Below, in pieces: positions 18,582-26,153 of a DNA stretch of 37,110 bases. The position numbers were made by a program, and so were the translations under genes. The stretch spans positions 1 to 37,110 of the forward strand of contig JAUWLF010000035.1 in NCBI GenBank assembly GCA_030613785.1, given 5' to 3'. The notes beneath the pieces are model-generated. The model was not told where the DNA came from, did no database searches, and saw nothing but the letters and a program-made list of their open reading frames with translations. The stretch comes from Chloroflexota bacterium (GTDB lineage: Bacteria; Chloroflexota; Anaerolineae; UBA7937; B3-Chlor). The number at the start of each line of letters is the position of its first letter. Position 1 is the first letter of the stretch.

Positions 18582-19451
18582 CTAGAAAGCGTAGAGAATC
18601 AGTACCACGATGGCTCCCCAGCAGAGGTTGCTGACGATGAAGGGAGCATCTCTGATCAGTATCTCCTCAGGACTACCGCCCAGTTTCTTCTCATGAATGA
18701 GGTACAGGTAGCGAAAGATGCTGTACAGAACGAAGGGGATAGTCAACATCATGGCCTTGTTGGCTGGCAGGTTCTCGGCCGAGAAGGTATAGAGCGAGTA
18801 GGCGATCACGGTCGAAGAGGTCACCAGAGCGATCATCTCATCCAGCAACTCCGGGGAGTATTCCTGCAGTACCTTACGATGCTCAAGGGCATTAGCGTCC
18901 AGTAGAGTCAACTCGTTCCGTCGCTTGCCCAGGGCAAGGAACAGAGCCAGTAAGGTGATACACACATAGATCCAGGGTGAGAACCTCTGAGCTTCAGCCA
19001 CCGCCGCACCAGCAGCCACTCGCAACACGAAGCCCGCGGCGATGATCAGGACGTCCAAGATGACTACGTTCTTCAAGCCAAAGGAGTATAGCAACTGGAT
19101 GACGAAGTACGCCAGGGCGATCAGACCGAACAGCGGTTGAAGGAGAAAGCATAGGGATAGCGTGATAGGAGGCACGAGCACCGCGGCGGTCACCGCCCAC
19201 GATCTCTTCAGTTTTCCCGAGGCCAGAGGGCGGTTGCGCTTGACGGGGTGCTGGCGATCCTTCTCGATGTCGGTCAAGTCGTTGATGAGGTACACGGAAC
19301 CGGAGAGGACGCAGAAGAGGACGAAGGCTAAGACAGTCCTGACTGCATAAGTGAGATCAAACAGCTTGAGGTCGAAGAGCAAGGCGGCGAAGATAAACAG
19401 GTTTTTCGTCCATTGCTTAGGACGCATGGTGATCAGTAGCTGCTTCAACAC
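18582..19451 (-). CDS. UbiA-family prenyltransferase, DPPR-synthase type (copy 2)
   Basis: The second UbiA-family enzyme, 289 aa, is clearly a paralogue of its downstream neighbour along its whole length (shared MRPxxWxKNLFxFAAL start, NDLTDIEKDRQHPVKRNRPL motif I, LDVLIIAAGFVLRVAAGA motif, and a shared C-terminal ILIRDxPxxVxNLxWGA). The family transfers a phosphoribosyl or prenyl group in the membrane. Its GTG start (19449-19451) has no ribosome-binding site, and a promoter ends about 7 nt before it, so the message may be leaderless. No ribose epimerase (DprE1/DprE2) gene lies nearby, so the pathway role is open. Confidence 0.9.
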   Translation of the reverse strand: MLKQLLITMRPKQWTKNLFIFAALLFDLKLFDLTYAVRTVLAFVLFCVLSGSVYLINDLTDIEKDRQHPVKRNRPLASGKLKRSWAVTAAVLVPPITLSLCFLLQPLFGLIALAYFVIQLLYSFGLKNVVILDVLIIAAGFVLRVAAGAAVAEAQRFSPWIYVCITLLALFLALGKRRNELTLLDANALEHRKVLQEYSPELLDEMIALVTSSTVIAYSLYTFSAENLPANKAMMLTIPFVLYSIFRYLYLIHEKKLGGSPEEILIRDAPFIVSNLCWGAIVVLILYAF

Positions 19452-19458
19452 AAAGAAG

Positions 19459-19487
19459 ATGATAGCCCATCGTTACTCAATAGTCAA
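19459..19487 (-). promoter_or_regulatory. Leftward promoter of the ubiA pair, leaderless type
   Basis: Read on the - strand: TTGACT (19487-19482), a 17-bp spacer, then TATCAT (19464-19459). The expected +1 lies at about 19452-19453, directly against the GTG start at 19451. No Shine-Dalgarno sequence precedes that GTG, consistent with leaderless translation. Confidence 0.7.
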
Positions 19488-19491
19488 CCGT

Positions 19492-19520
19492 TTGACTTTA
19501 ATTCTGGGCAGGCTTACCCT
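19492..19520 (+). promoter_or_regulatory. Rightward promoter of tlyA, leaderless type
   Basis: TTGACT (19492-19497), a 17-bp spacer and TACCCT (19515-19520). The predicted +1 falls at about 19527, the A of the tlyA ATG. It lies back-to-back with the ubiA promoter, the two -35 boxes being separated by 4 bp (19488-19491). The -10 is weaker than on the other side. Confidence 0.55.
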
Positions 19521-19526
19521 ACGATT

Positions 19527-20318
19527 ATGCGAAAGACGCGCTTAGACATCTTGCTCGTAGAGAGAGGCCTGGTGGAGAGTCCGCGCAAAGCGCAAAGCTT
19601 GATCATGGCTGGTAAGGTGTTGGTGGACGACGGTGTTGTGGACAAACCAGGAAAGAGATTCCCGGAGGGCGCTCACGTGGTCATCCGTGAGGGGTTACCG
19701 TATGTCAGTCGGGGCGGGATCAAGCTGGAGCACGCTCTGGACAGCTTTCGGGTGGATCTTGCCGGACGGATCGTGGCTGATGTGGGGGCCTCCACGGGAG
19801 GCTTTACGGACTGTGTATTACAGCGGGGAGCAAGTAGAGTCTACGCCATCGACGTCGGATACGGCCAGTTGGCCTGGCGGCTACGCCAGGATCCACGAGT
19901 GACCGTGCTGGAGCGGACGAATATCCGTTACCTGCAAGGCCTGCCCGAGCTGGTTGATCTGGCGACGGTGGACGTAGCATTCATCTCCTTGGAGTTGGTT
20001 CTGCCCAGTGTGGTTGGCCTCGTTCACGGAGAAGGGGAGATCCTGGCCTTGGTCAAACCCCAGTTCGAGGCCCGACGGGAGCAGGTGCTCAAAGGAGGGG
20101 TGGTCAAGGACCCAGCGGTGCACCGTAGCGTGTTGGAGAAAGTGACGGCTTGGGCTGTGGCCCACGCGTTGCAGGTCCGAGGGCTGATCCTCTCACCGCT
20201 CAGAGGCCCCGCGGGCAACGTCGAGTTCTTCCTGTATCTGACCCTGAGAGAGGGCCTGGAGGGCATCAGCGCTGACGAAGCCATCGCCTCTGCCCTGGCC
20301 GAGGCAGAGTCCCTATGA
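19527..20318 (+). CDS. tlyA: TlyA family rRNA 2'-O-methyltransferase
   Basis: TlyA, 263 aa, methylates ribose 2'-OH in 16S and, in some lineages, 23S rRNA; loss gives capreomycin resistance in mycobacteria. It is often mis-named hemolysin. An S4 RNA-binding domain occupies residues 1-60 (RLDILLVERGLVESPRKAQ, IMAGKVLVDD). An FtsJ-like Rossmann methyltransferase follows, with the SAM loop DVGASTGGFTDCV (about 85-97), AIDVGYGQLAW, and LVKPQFEARREQV. ATG 19527 lacks a ribosome-binding site, in line with a leaderless transcript. A GNAT gene follows after 45 bp. Confidence 0.93.
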   Translation: MRKTRLDILLVERGLVESPRKAQSLIMAGKVLVDDGVVDKPGKRFPEGAHVVIREGLPYVSRGGIKLEHALDSFRVDLAGRIVADVGASTGGFTDCVLQRGASRVYAIDVGYGQLAWRLRQDPRVTVLERTNIRYLQGLPELVDLATVDVAFISLELVLPSVVGLVHGEGEILALVKPQFEARREQVLKGGVVKDPAVHRSVLEKVTAWAVAHALQVRGLILSPLRGPAGNVEFFLYLTLREGLEGISADEAIASALAEAESL

Positions 20319-20363
20319 CCGCGGTGGGATGGCGACATGCTCTGATCAGCACGGGAGGCAGTT

Positions 20364-20786
20364 GTGGAAATCGTCGAGGTGGAGAGGGAGACAATACGGG
20401 ACTTTCTCAATCGCGAGTGGAAGCCGATGAACGAGTCGATCTTCGGGCGCTACGATCCCGCCATGTGGGAGGTTCAGCGCTACTCCTTGGCTGCACATGA
20501 GGACAGAGAGCTCATCGGCGCAGCGGTGTTCAAGATCGAAGCTGGCTTGGGGAAGCTGTCCCAGATGATAACGGCCGCCGAACATCGGGAACAAGGGATA
20601 GGCGGAGCCATGCTAGCTGAGGTCGAAGAGATTTGTCGTCGGGAAGGGTGCCACAAGATCACCTTGAAGACGTATTGGAACTCCGAAGCCCAGCGCTTCT
20701 ACGAGGGTCATGGATACGAAGTGGAAGCGGTGCTACGTCGTGACCTCCACGGCGTGGATATGTGCCAGATGTACAAGTTCCTGTGA
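20364..20786 (+). CDS. GNAT family N-acetyltransferase
   Basis: A 140-aa acetyltransferase of the GNAT fold that would transfer acetyl from acetyl-CoA to an unknown amine. Motif A is visible as EHREQGIGGAMLAEVEEICR (about residues 72-92), followed by the KITLKTYWNSEAQRFYEGHGYE motif B segment. The N-terminal half is the variable substrate side. The start is GTG 20364 with GGGAGG (20353-20358) upstream. It probably shares the tlyA transcript. The substrate cannot be inferred. Confidence 0.85.
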   Translation: MEIVEVERETIRDFLNREWKPMNESIFGRYDPAMWEVQRYSLAAHEDRELIGAAVFKIEAGLGKLSQMITAAEHREQGIGGAMLAEVEEICRREGCHKITLKTYWNSEAQRFYEGHGYEVEAVLRRDLHGVDMCQMYKFL

Positions 20787-20802
20787 GGACTGGCGCGCCC
20801 CG

Positions 20803-20831
20803 TTGACAAAGGCCTCAATCTCTCTTAGAAT
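20803..20831 (+). promoter_or_regulatory. Near-consensus sigma70-type promoter before the complex I-like module
   Basis: TTGACA (20803-20808), a 17-bp spacer, TAGAAT (20826-20831). Eleven of twelve bases match consensus. The expected +1 is about 20838 and the first gene starts at 20861, giving a short leader with AGAGGAAAG as ribosome-binding site. Confidence 0.8.
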
Positions 20832-20860
20832 TGCCTCGATCAGCCGCCAGAGGAAAGACT

Positions 20861-22552
20861 ATGCCCCTCGCAACGCCCCTCCTGCCCATAACTATCCTAC
20901 TTCTGGGAGCAGCCTTGCTCCCGCTGACGAAGAGGGTAGCCCGTGGACACGTGAGATACGGTCTGACCCTCCTCGTGGCGGGTAGCTTCTTGGCCGTCAC
21001 TCTCTCCCTCTACTGGTCCCGGTCAAAGGATATCATACTCCCCCTCTGGCGTCCTGCATCCCTTTTCGGGACCGAACTGGGCTACCAGGCCGATAGATTG
21101 TCTCTACTCTTCGCCGCGCTGATAGGGTTCATCACGCTGGTGGTCATTATCGCTCAAGGCGCGTTCTTGCAGTCAGATGAGCAGTATCACCATCCGTATG
21201 GCGCCATCTTTCTCATAGCCGCCGGGGCGGTGAGCCTCATCTTCGCAGCAGATCTCGTCACCGTCTGTCTCAGTTGGAGCTTTCTCGATCTCGGCTTACT
21301 CTTCCTCATCGCTTTCGTCCACCGGGGTAAGGCCTCCTCGCGGACCGGACTCAGGTTGCTGGCTATCAACTATCTTGCCGGGCTGGCCTTACTGGCTTCG
21401 CTTCTCATACTGCAAGGACTGGGTGAAACTGCGACTCTCCAGACCACGCTTCTCCCTTCTCGGGTTGTCTCCGTGGTCCTACTGGCGACCCTGATGCGCC
21501 TGGGTCTGTACCCGGCGCTGGTGGCACTGCCCGTGGACGTAGAGATGAGCCTTCCAACCGTGATTTCCTGGTACATCATCCCCTTCAGCGCGGGTGCCTA
21601 TCTCCTCGCTCGGATCACCGCCCTGGCCCCGGTGGCGCCGCTGCCCGGAAGGGAAATCGCCCTCTTCTTGGGGAGCCTGGCTTTGGTCTTGAGTCCATTC
21701 CCACTGTGGTTCGAGACAAGCCTCAAGAGAGCAGCCTCCTTCCTGGTCCTGAACCAGGTGGGCTATCTCGCCCTGGCCAGTACCATCGCCTCCCCTTATG
21801 CTGCCGCCATCATCTCTTCACAGGCCATCAGCCTCACTCTGGCTCTAAGCCTCCTCTTTCTGGGGCAGCTATCTTCGCGCGAACCGGTGCCACGCCTCTT
21901 TCACATCTGGACGCGAAGTTGCACCTTTGTGGCGGTGGCCTCTTTGGTAGGGACACCCCTGACCCTGGGTTTCGTGGGCCGCTGGCTCCTCTTTCGGTCG
22001 CTGATTGAGGCGGCGCTCGGCCCTCTCATTCTTCTGAGCCTGGTGGGCAACAGCTTTCTCCTGTCGCCACTCCTGAAGATGTTTCTGGAGCCCGTCCGCC
22101 AAGGGAGCAATCAGGGCCCGGTGCGACCGTTGCTTCCAGCGGTGATGACCGCCCTGGCCATACCCCTCGTGATCCTGGGCCTTCATCCCCCTTTCGTAGA
22201 AGTCTTGGTGGGTCAGCAGAGTGCCCTGTCCACTATCCCACCCTTGCAAGTCCTGATCTCCTCCATAGAGCCGCCCCTCTCTCTGGCCCTGATGGGGGGG
22301 ATCTTGCTGTCCCTGACGTTGGGATACCTGATGTACCACAAGGGGGAGATCATCGTCGCCCGGGCTGGTATCTCCTTGGAGACACTAACCAAGGTGGCCA
22401 AAATGGAGTGGCTCAACAGCGCTGTCGGCTGGGCGGTGCGGTGGACCACGTCGATCCTGGAGCAGCTAGGGAGTCTCTTCGAAGAGAGGCGCGCGGTGGG
22501 CTGGATTCTACTGTTCGCTACCCTGGTCGCCCTCCTAGTGCTAAGCAGTTGA
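20861..22552 (+). CDS. Proton-conducting-transporter-like membrane protein (NuoL/NuoM/HyfB relative), divergent
   Basis: A 563-aa polytopic membrane protein with about 14 hydrophobic segments plus a C-terminal amphipathic stretch and last helix (WLNSAVGWAVRW to the end), a layout like NuoL or HyfB. ATG 20861 has a good ribosome-binding site; the frame is open 30 bp further up but that crosses the promoter. Family-like elements are YQADRLSLLFAALIGF near residue 75 and GTPLTLGFVGRWLLFRS near residue 370. The helix that normally bears a channel Glu reads LSWSFLDLG, the usual Lys helix reads LMRLGLYPALVALP, and the usual His segment reads ISWYIIPFSAGAYLLAR, so key proton-path residues look replaced. 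I am confident of the superfamily and not of the activity. Confidence 0.8.
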   Translation: MPLATPLLPITILLLGAALLPLTKRVARGHVRYGLTLLVAGSFLAVTLSLYWSRSKDIILPLWRPASLFGTELGYQADRLSLLFAALIGFITLVVIIAQGAFLQSDEQYHHPYGAIFLIAAGAVSLIFAADLVTVCLSWSFLDLGLLFLIAFVHRGKASSRTGLRLLAINYLAGLALLASLLILQGLGETATLQTTLLPSRVVSVVLLATLMRLGLYPALVALPVDVEMSLPTVISWYIIPFSAGAYLLARITALAPVAPLPGREIALFLGSLALVLSPFPLWFETSLKRAASFLVLNQVGYLALASTIASPYAAAIISSQAISLTLALSLLFLGQLSSREPVPRLFHIWTRSCTFVAVASLVGTPLTLGFVGRWLLFRSLIEAALGPLILLSLVGNSFLLSPLLKMFLEPVRQGSNQGPVRPLLPAVMTALAIPLVILGLHPPFVEVLVGQQSALSTIPPLQVLISSIEPPLSLALMGGILLSLTLGYLMYHKGEIIVARAGISLETLTKVAKMEWLNSAVGWAVRWTTSILEQLGSLFEERRAVGWILLFATLVALLVLSS

Positions 22553-22561
22553 GAGGCCACA

Positions 22562-23230
22562 ATGGATGCATTACAGGACATCTTCCTCAGTCTGTCTTCC
22601 CTGTCCCACCTCGAGCTAATGCTGGGACTGCTCATCACGGCCACCGTCATTGTGGCCTTGGAGGACTGGAGGCTGGGTCTTTGGGCCTTGCTGGCCCAAT
22701 ACGTTCTGGTTAGCCTTCTTCTCGTCAGGGTGATGCCCCCCCAAGTGGCTCTCGTCAAGGTGATCGTCGGAGGGCTCGTCTGTGCCATCCTCTACCTCAC
22801 TGCCCGGCGTATGCACTGGGGAAGGGAGGCGGCGATCAAGAAGGGGTACGACGAAGCACCTCCCCTACCTGTTCTCAGGGATGTTTTCACAATGAACCTG
22901 GCGTTTCGCCTCTTCGTGGCTCTGCTGGCCGCTATGGTGACCTACGCCCTCGGCACCAGATACCCCTTCATTGAGCAGCCACAGGGTGTCTCCCAGGCCT
23001 GCTACTGGCTAGTGGCCATGGGCCTGCTGACCACCATGTTGACCACAGACCCCTTCAGAGTGGGCCTGGGTCTCCTGACCTTCGAGGCAGGTTTCGAGGT
23101 TCTATTCGCCACCCTGGAGAAAAGCCTGAGCGTGGCAGCACTACTGGGTGTGGTGAACCTCCTCATCGCCTTGGCCATAGCCTACGTCACCACAGCACAG
23201 TTGGCCGTCTTGACCGAGGAAGAGAGATGA
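22562..23230 (+). CDS. Membrane protein, possible HyfE/NuoK-like subunit
   Basis: A 222-aa protein with about six to seven hydrophobic helices. The C-terminal pattern (LGLLTFEAGFEVLFATL, then LLGVVNLLIALAIAYV) resembles the helices of hydrogenase-4 subunit E and NuoK/MrpC, which carry buried Glu residues; two Glu are present here in FEAGFE. A cytoplasmic basic loop (RRMHWGREAAIKKGYDE) divides the protein. It lies between two NuoL/M/N-like genes, 9 bp after one and overlapping the next by 4 bp, which supports a role as a small subunit of the same complex. The assignment is by pattern and context and is tentative. Confidence 0.6.
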   Translation: MDALQDIFLSLSSLSHLELMLGLLITATVIVALEDWRLGLWALLAQYVLVSLLLVRVMPPQVALVKVIVGGLVCAILYLTARRMHWGREAAIKKGYDEAPPLPVLRDVFTMNLAFRLFVALLAAMVTYALGTRYPFIEQPQGVSQACYWLVAMGLLTTMLTTDPFRVGLGLLTFEAGFEVLFATLEKSLSVAALLGVVNLLIALAIAYVTTAQLAVLTEEER

Positions 23231-24588
23231 TGAACCTTACCCTCCTGATCTTCATTCCTCTGGCGGCGGCAGTCCCAGTCTACTTTCTGAGACGTTACTG
23301 GACCATAGCGGTCTTTGTGTCACTGGGAACCACTCTGGCACTCGTGGGGATCTGCAGTCAGGTTCCTCTGGAAGAGCCAGCATACCTATTGGGGCGAGAG
23401 TTGGTGCTGGACGACCTCAGCCGTTTCATCCTTATCTTCCTCTTCAGCCTGGCCAGCCTGATGATCCTCTATGCCTGGCAGCTGCCTCAAGGATGGGGCT
23501 TTTGCCCTTCTCTCCTGGCCACTCTAGGGCTCCTAAGCGGAGCGATGATGATTCGCACCTTCCTCATCGCCGTGATACTGCTGGAGATGGCGGGCCTCAT
23601 TCTCGTCTTCATGATCCATGGCCGGCGTCCGGCCTCCGTAGGCGCTGCCCTGGGATACATAGTCCCCATCGTGGTTGCCATGCCTTGCCTGCTCCTGGCG
23701 TCGTGGTTGATGGACGCCTACCCCCTCCAGCCCGACAATCTGCTCCTCGTTCGTTTCACGATCATCGCTCTCTCCTTGGGGTTCGGCATTCTCCTGGCCG
23801 TGGTGCCGTTCCATTCCTGGTTGCCAGCAGTGGCAGCAGAGGCCCCGGCTATGACCAGCGCCTCTCTGATCTGCATCTTCAACCTGGCGAGTCTGGCCCT
23901 CTTGCTCAGCGTGCTCAACAGTCACCTCTGGTTGATGTCCGGTGTGAACTCGCTGTCGGTGCTCTCCATGGCCGGGCTGTTGACGGCCGTGGTGGGCGGA
24001 GTCCTGGCCTTCGCCCAGCGGCAACCTGGGCGTCTGCTGGCCTACGCAGCGATCAGCGACCTGGGCTTCATCCTGGTTGGGTTGGGAACAGGCTCCGTGA
24101 CCGGCGTTGCCGGTGCCCTGGCCCACGCCATCAACCGCTCCCTCCTAGTGCTCCTCGTGGCCGTGAGTCTGGGGACGCTACGCATATATCTGAATAAGGG
24201 ATCGGTCTCTACGCTGCGCGAGGCCCTGAGGCGCACGCCAGGGAGCATCACGGGTTACGTCTTGGGCGGTCTAGCCCTGGGTGGTTTTCCCCTATTCAAC
24301 GGTTTCGCCACGCGCTGGCTCATCTATCGGTCGATGGCTGGAAGCAACCCCCTCTATCAGTGGGCTTTGCTGCTGGCCGGAGCCGGGGTGGTGGTGGGAT
24401 ACCTGCGATCGCTGTTCATGATGCTCAAGCCGTCGCCAGAGCGGGGCGCAGAGCGCGAACCCCTGCTCGTGACGGCGATCACCCTGTCGCTGGCGGCTCT
24501 CTGTCTCCTCCTCGGACTGGCTCCAGGGCTGTTGGTGGAACCCCTTCTGAACATGGTGCAAGGAATGACCATCATCGGGGGAGGGTGA
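23227..24588 (+). CDS. NuoN/HyfF-like proton-transporter membrane subunit, divergent
   Basis: A 453-aa polytopic protein of the NuoL/M/N superfamily. Clear signs are ELVLDDLSRFILIFLFSLASL near residue 58, LLEMAGLILVFM (the TM5 Glu is kept here), VVPFHSWLPAVAAEAPAMTSA (matching the family PFHxWLPDAxExAP motif), and GGFPLFNGFATRWLIYRS. In typical subunits a channel Lys precedes PFHxWLP; here the stretch is LGFGILLAVVPFHSWLP with no Lys, and the late Lys is Arg as in the first gene. It overlaps the preceding gene by 4 bp. It probably forms a three-subunit membrane module. Confidence 0.85.
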   Translation: MMNLTLLIFIPLAAAVPVYFLRRYWTIAVFVSLGTTLALVGICSQVPLEEPAYLLGRELVLDDLSRFILIFLFSLASLMILYAWQLPQGWGFCPSLLATLGLLSGAMMIRTFLIAVILLEMAGLILVFMIHGRRPASVGAALGYIVPIVVAMPCLLLASWLMDAYPLQPDNLLLVRFTIIALSLGFGILLAVVPFHSWLPAVAAEAPAMTSASLICIFNLASLALLLSVLNSHLWLMSGVNSLSVLSMAGLLTAVVGGVLAFAQRQPGRLLAYAAISDLGFILVGLGTGSVTGVAGALAHAINRSLLVLLVAVSLGTLRIYLNKGSVSTLREALRRTPGSITGYVLGGLALGGFPLFNGFATRWLIYRSMAGSNPLYQWALLLAGAGVVVGYLRSLFMMLKPSPERGAEREPLLVTAITLSLAALCLLLGLAPGLLVEPLLNMVQGMTIIGGG

Positions 24589-24594
24589 TCGGTC

Positions 24595-24623
24595 TTGTCA
24601 ACAGTCAGGTGCGCTGTTATAAT
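24595..24623 (+). promoter_or_regulatory. Strong promoter before the Cys/TPR membrane protein
   Basis: TTGTCA (24595-24600), a 17-bp spacer, TATAAT (24618-24623). The -10 is perfect. It begins 7 bp after the stop of the preceding membrane gene, so the next three genes form their own unit. The predicted +1 is about 24630, with AGGAAGAGGGG just after it. Confidence 0.8.
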
Positions 24624-24655
24624 CAGGCGCACAGGAAGAGGGGTTTCGACGGCCG

Positions 24656-25405
24656 ATGACCGAGGATGTCCGGGAGAAGCTGATAGGCCTGGCCAATCAA
24701 GGCCTGAAGGTCATGTTCGTGGCACAGCCCGACGCCTGCCGGGCCTGTCGGAGGCTACAAGCTCGCATCTTCGACCCCCTGAACGCGCTTCCGATACCGG
24801 TGAGCGAGTGCCTCACCCCGCCCTGCCGATGTCGGTACGAAGGTTATGACGCCCGCTCGGTGGTTACGAGGCTGCTGACGGCTGGCGTGGATGCCGTCAA
24901 CGAGGAAAGGATGGAAGACGCCAAGGAGCTGCTGTACCAGGTGATCGACCTGGATGAGCGAAACGAGAAGGCCTGGCTGTGGTTGAGCGGCATCGTAGAA
25001 GGAATAGACGAACGCATCATGTGCTTGGAGAACGTGCTGGCTGTGAACCCTCACCACGAACTGGCCAGAGAGGGCCTACGTCATTTGCTGGCCCACAGAG
25101 CGGAGTTGGGGACCGGTCAACAGACGGCCAAGAGGATCAAGGACGCCAGGGAAGCGATCGATCACCTGAAGGCCAGCCAGGCCAAGGTGATGACTCTGAA
25201 GGAAACGCCCCGGATGGCGAACACGCCCTACGGAATAGGCATGACAGGCCGCCATGTCGTGGCGAGGCTGCTACAGCAAGAGTCTCAAGAGTGGGAAAGA
25301 CCTCCCATCAGTTTTGCCACGGTCTTCCTCTCTGTGCTCCTGTCGGTATCGGCGCTCGTCCTCATTCTGGCAGTTCTGGTGTATGCCGCCATCATGCTGA
25401 GGTGA
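24656..25405 (+). CDS. Cys-motif + TPR-like protein with C-terminal membrane anchor
   Basis: A 249-aa protein I cannot name. The N-terminus (residues 25-62) has five cysteines, CRAC at 28-31 and C52, C57, C59 around LPIPVSECLTPPCRC, a likely metal site; the same shape is found in some phage head-like and Chloroflexota TPR proteins. Residues ~75-150 look like TPR or helical-repeat sequence (GVDAVNEERMEDAKELLYQVIDLDERNEKAWLWLSG; then a second unit around NVLAVNPHHELAREGL). A single strong membrane helix is at 219-247, ending MLR, so the bulk is cytoplasmic. It is the first gene of a three-gene unit. Confidence 0.75.
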   Translation: MTEDVREKLIGLANQGLKVMFVAQPDACRACRRLQARIFDPLNALPIPVSECLTPPCRCRYEGYDARSVVTRLLTAGVDAVNEERMEDAKELLYQVIDLDERNEKAWLWLSGIVEGIDERIMCLENVLAVNPHHELAREGLRHLLAHRAELGTGQQTAKRIKDAREAIDHLKASQAKVMTLKETPRMANTPYGIGMTGRHVVARLLQQESQEWERPPISFATVFLSVLLSVSALVLILAVLVYAAIMLR

Positions 25406-25408
25406 TAG

Positions 25409-26122
25409 ATGAAATCTAGACGTAGGCTGGTGGCGATCATCGGTGGGATAGCGGGAGGTTCCCTGCTCGCGTTCTGCTGCGGCTTGGTCTTCACCTTGGT
25501 GGTCATCATGCCGGCGAGAGAGCCGGGTGCCCTGTGGCCTCCCGCTACCTTGGAGCCCACCATCGAGGCCTCACCGTCGCCGGGCATTGGCCCCATACCC
25601 AGGAGTACCCCGGAGGAGCCGTCGCCTACTCCAACCTACGCCGTCATCGTCTCGACCCCGACGCAGCCGGGGACAAGCCCTACGCCGATGCCTTTGGTGT
25701 CCGCCACAGCCAGTACGCCCATGCAGAGTGCAACCGCTGCGCCCTCTCCGACGCCCACCTCTGATGGGTTTCCGTTCTACTACGTCGAAGGGAGCAGAGT
25801 AGAGGAGTTACAGTGCGCCCACCCCTATCTCCAGGGCTGGGTGAGGGACGCCAGCGGCGCTCCCCTCGATGGCCTCGTCGTCCGCTGGCAGTATTGGAAC
25901 AACATAGAATACGCCACCAGCGGAGATCCTAACTACTTGTGGCAGTCAGGTGAGTTCAAGTTCACTTACTACGCCGAGGATCCGGGCTTGGAGACGGAGT
26001 TTGTGCTCCAGATAGTGGATGTCACGGAGGATCGTCTTCCCCTGTCCCAGCCGTTGCTGATACATTTCTCGGGCTGCCATGAGATGGGCCAGATCACGAA
26101 CATCGTCTTCAAGCAACGCTAG
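25409..26122 (+). CDS. Membrane-anchored secreted protein with Pro/Thr/Ser-rich linker
   Basis: A 237-aa protein of unknown function. A basic MKSRRR start is followed by a membrane segment at about 8-34, which contains a CC pair. Next is a long low-complexity Pro/Thr/Ser stalk (about 40-125) of the sort that spans cell-wall or S-layer space. A small beta-rich domain (about 126-237) follows, with YLQGWVRDASGAPLDGLVVRW, a pattern resembling carboxypeptidase-regulatory or Ig-like domains, and two Cys that could form a disulfide. It starts 3 bp after the TPR gene, so the pair is co-expressed. The domain call is weak. Confidence 0.75.
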   Translation: MKSRRRLVAIIGGIAGGSLLAFCCGLVFTLVVIMPAREPGALWPPATLEPTIEASPSPGIGPIPRSTPEEPSPTPTYAVIVSTPTQPGTSPTPMPLVSATASTPMQSATAAPSPTPTSDGFPFYYVEGSRVEELQCAHPYLQGWVRDASGAPLDGLVVRWQYWNNIEYATSGDPNYLWQSGEFKFTYYAEDPGLETEFVLQIVDVTEDRLPLSQPLLIHFSGCHEMGQITNIVFKQR

Positions 26123-26153
26123 TGGGCAGCGCAGCCCAGACTTGAGCCGCGGG

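Noticed and set aside
23493..24197. Open frame of 234 codons on the + strand inside the NuoN-like gene
   Set aside because: It is a frame-shifted, Arg/Pro/Gly-rich translation of a clear membrane protein gene.
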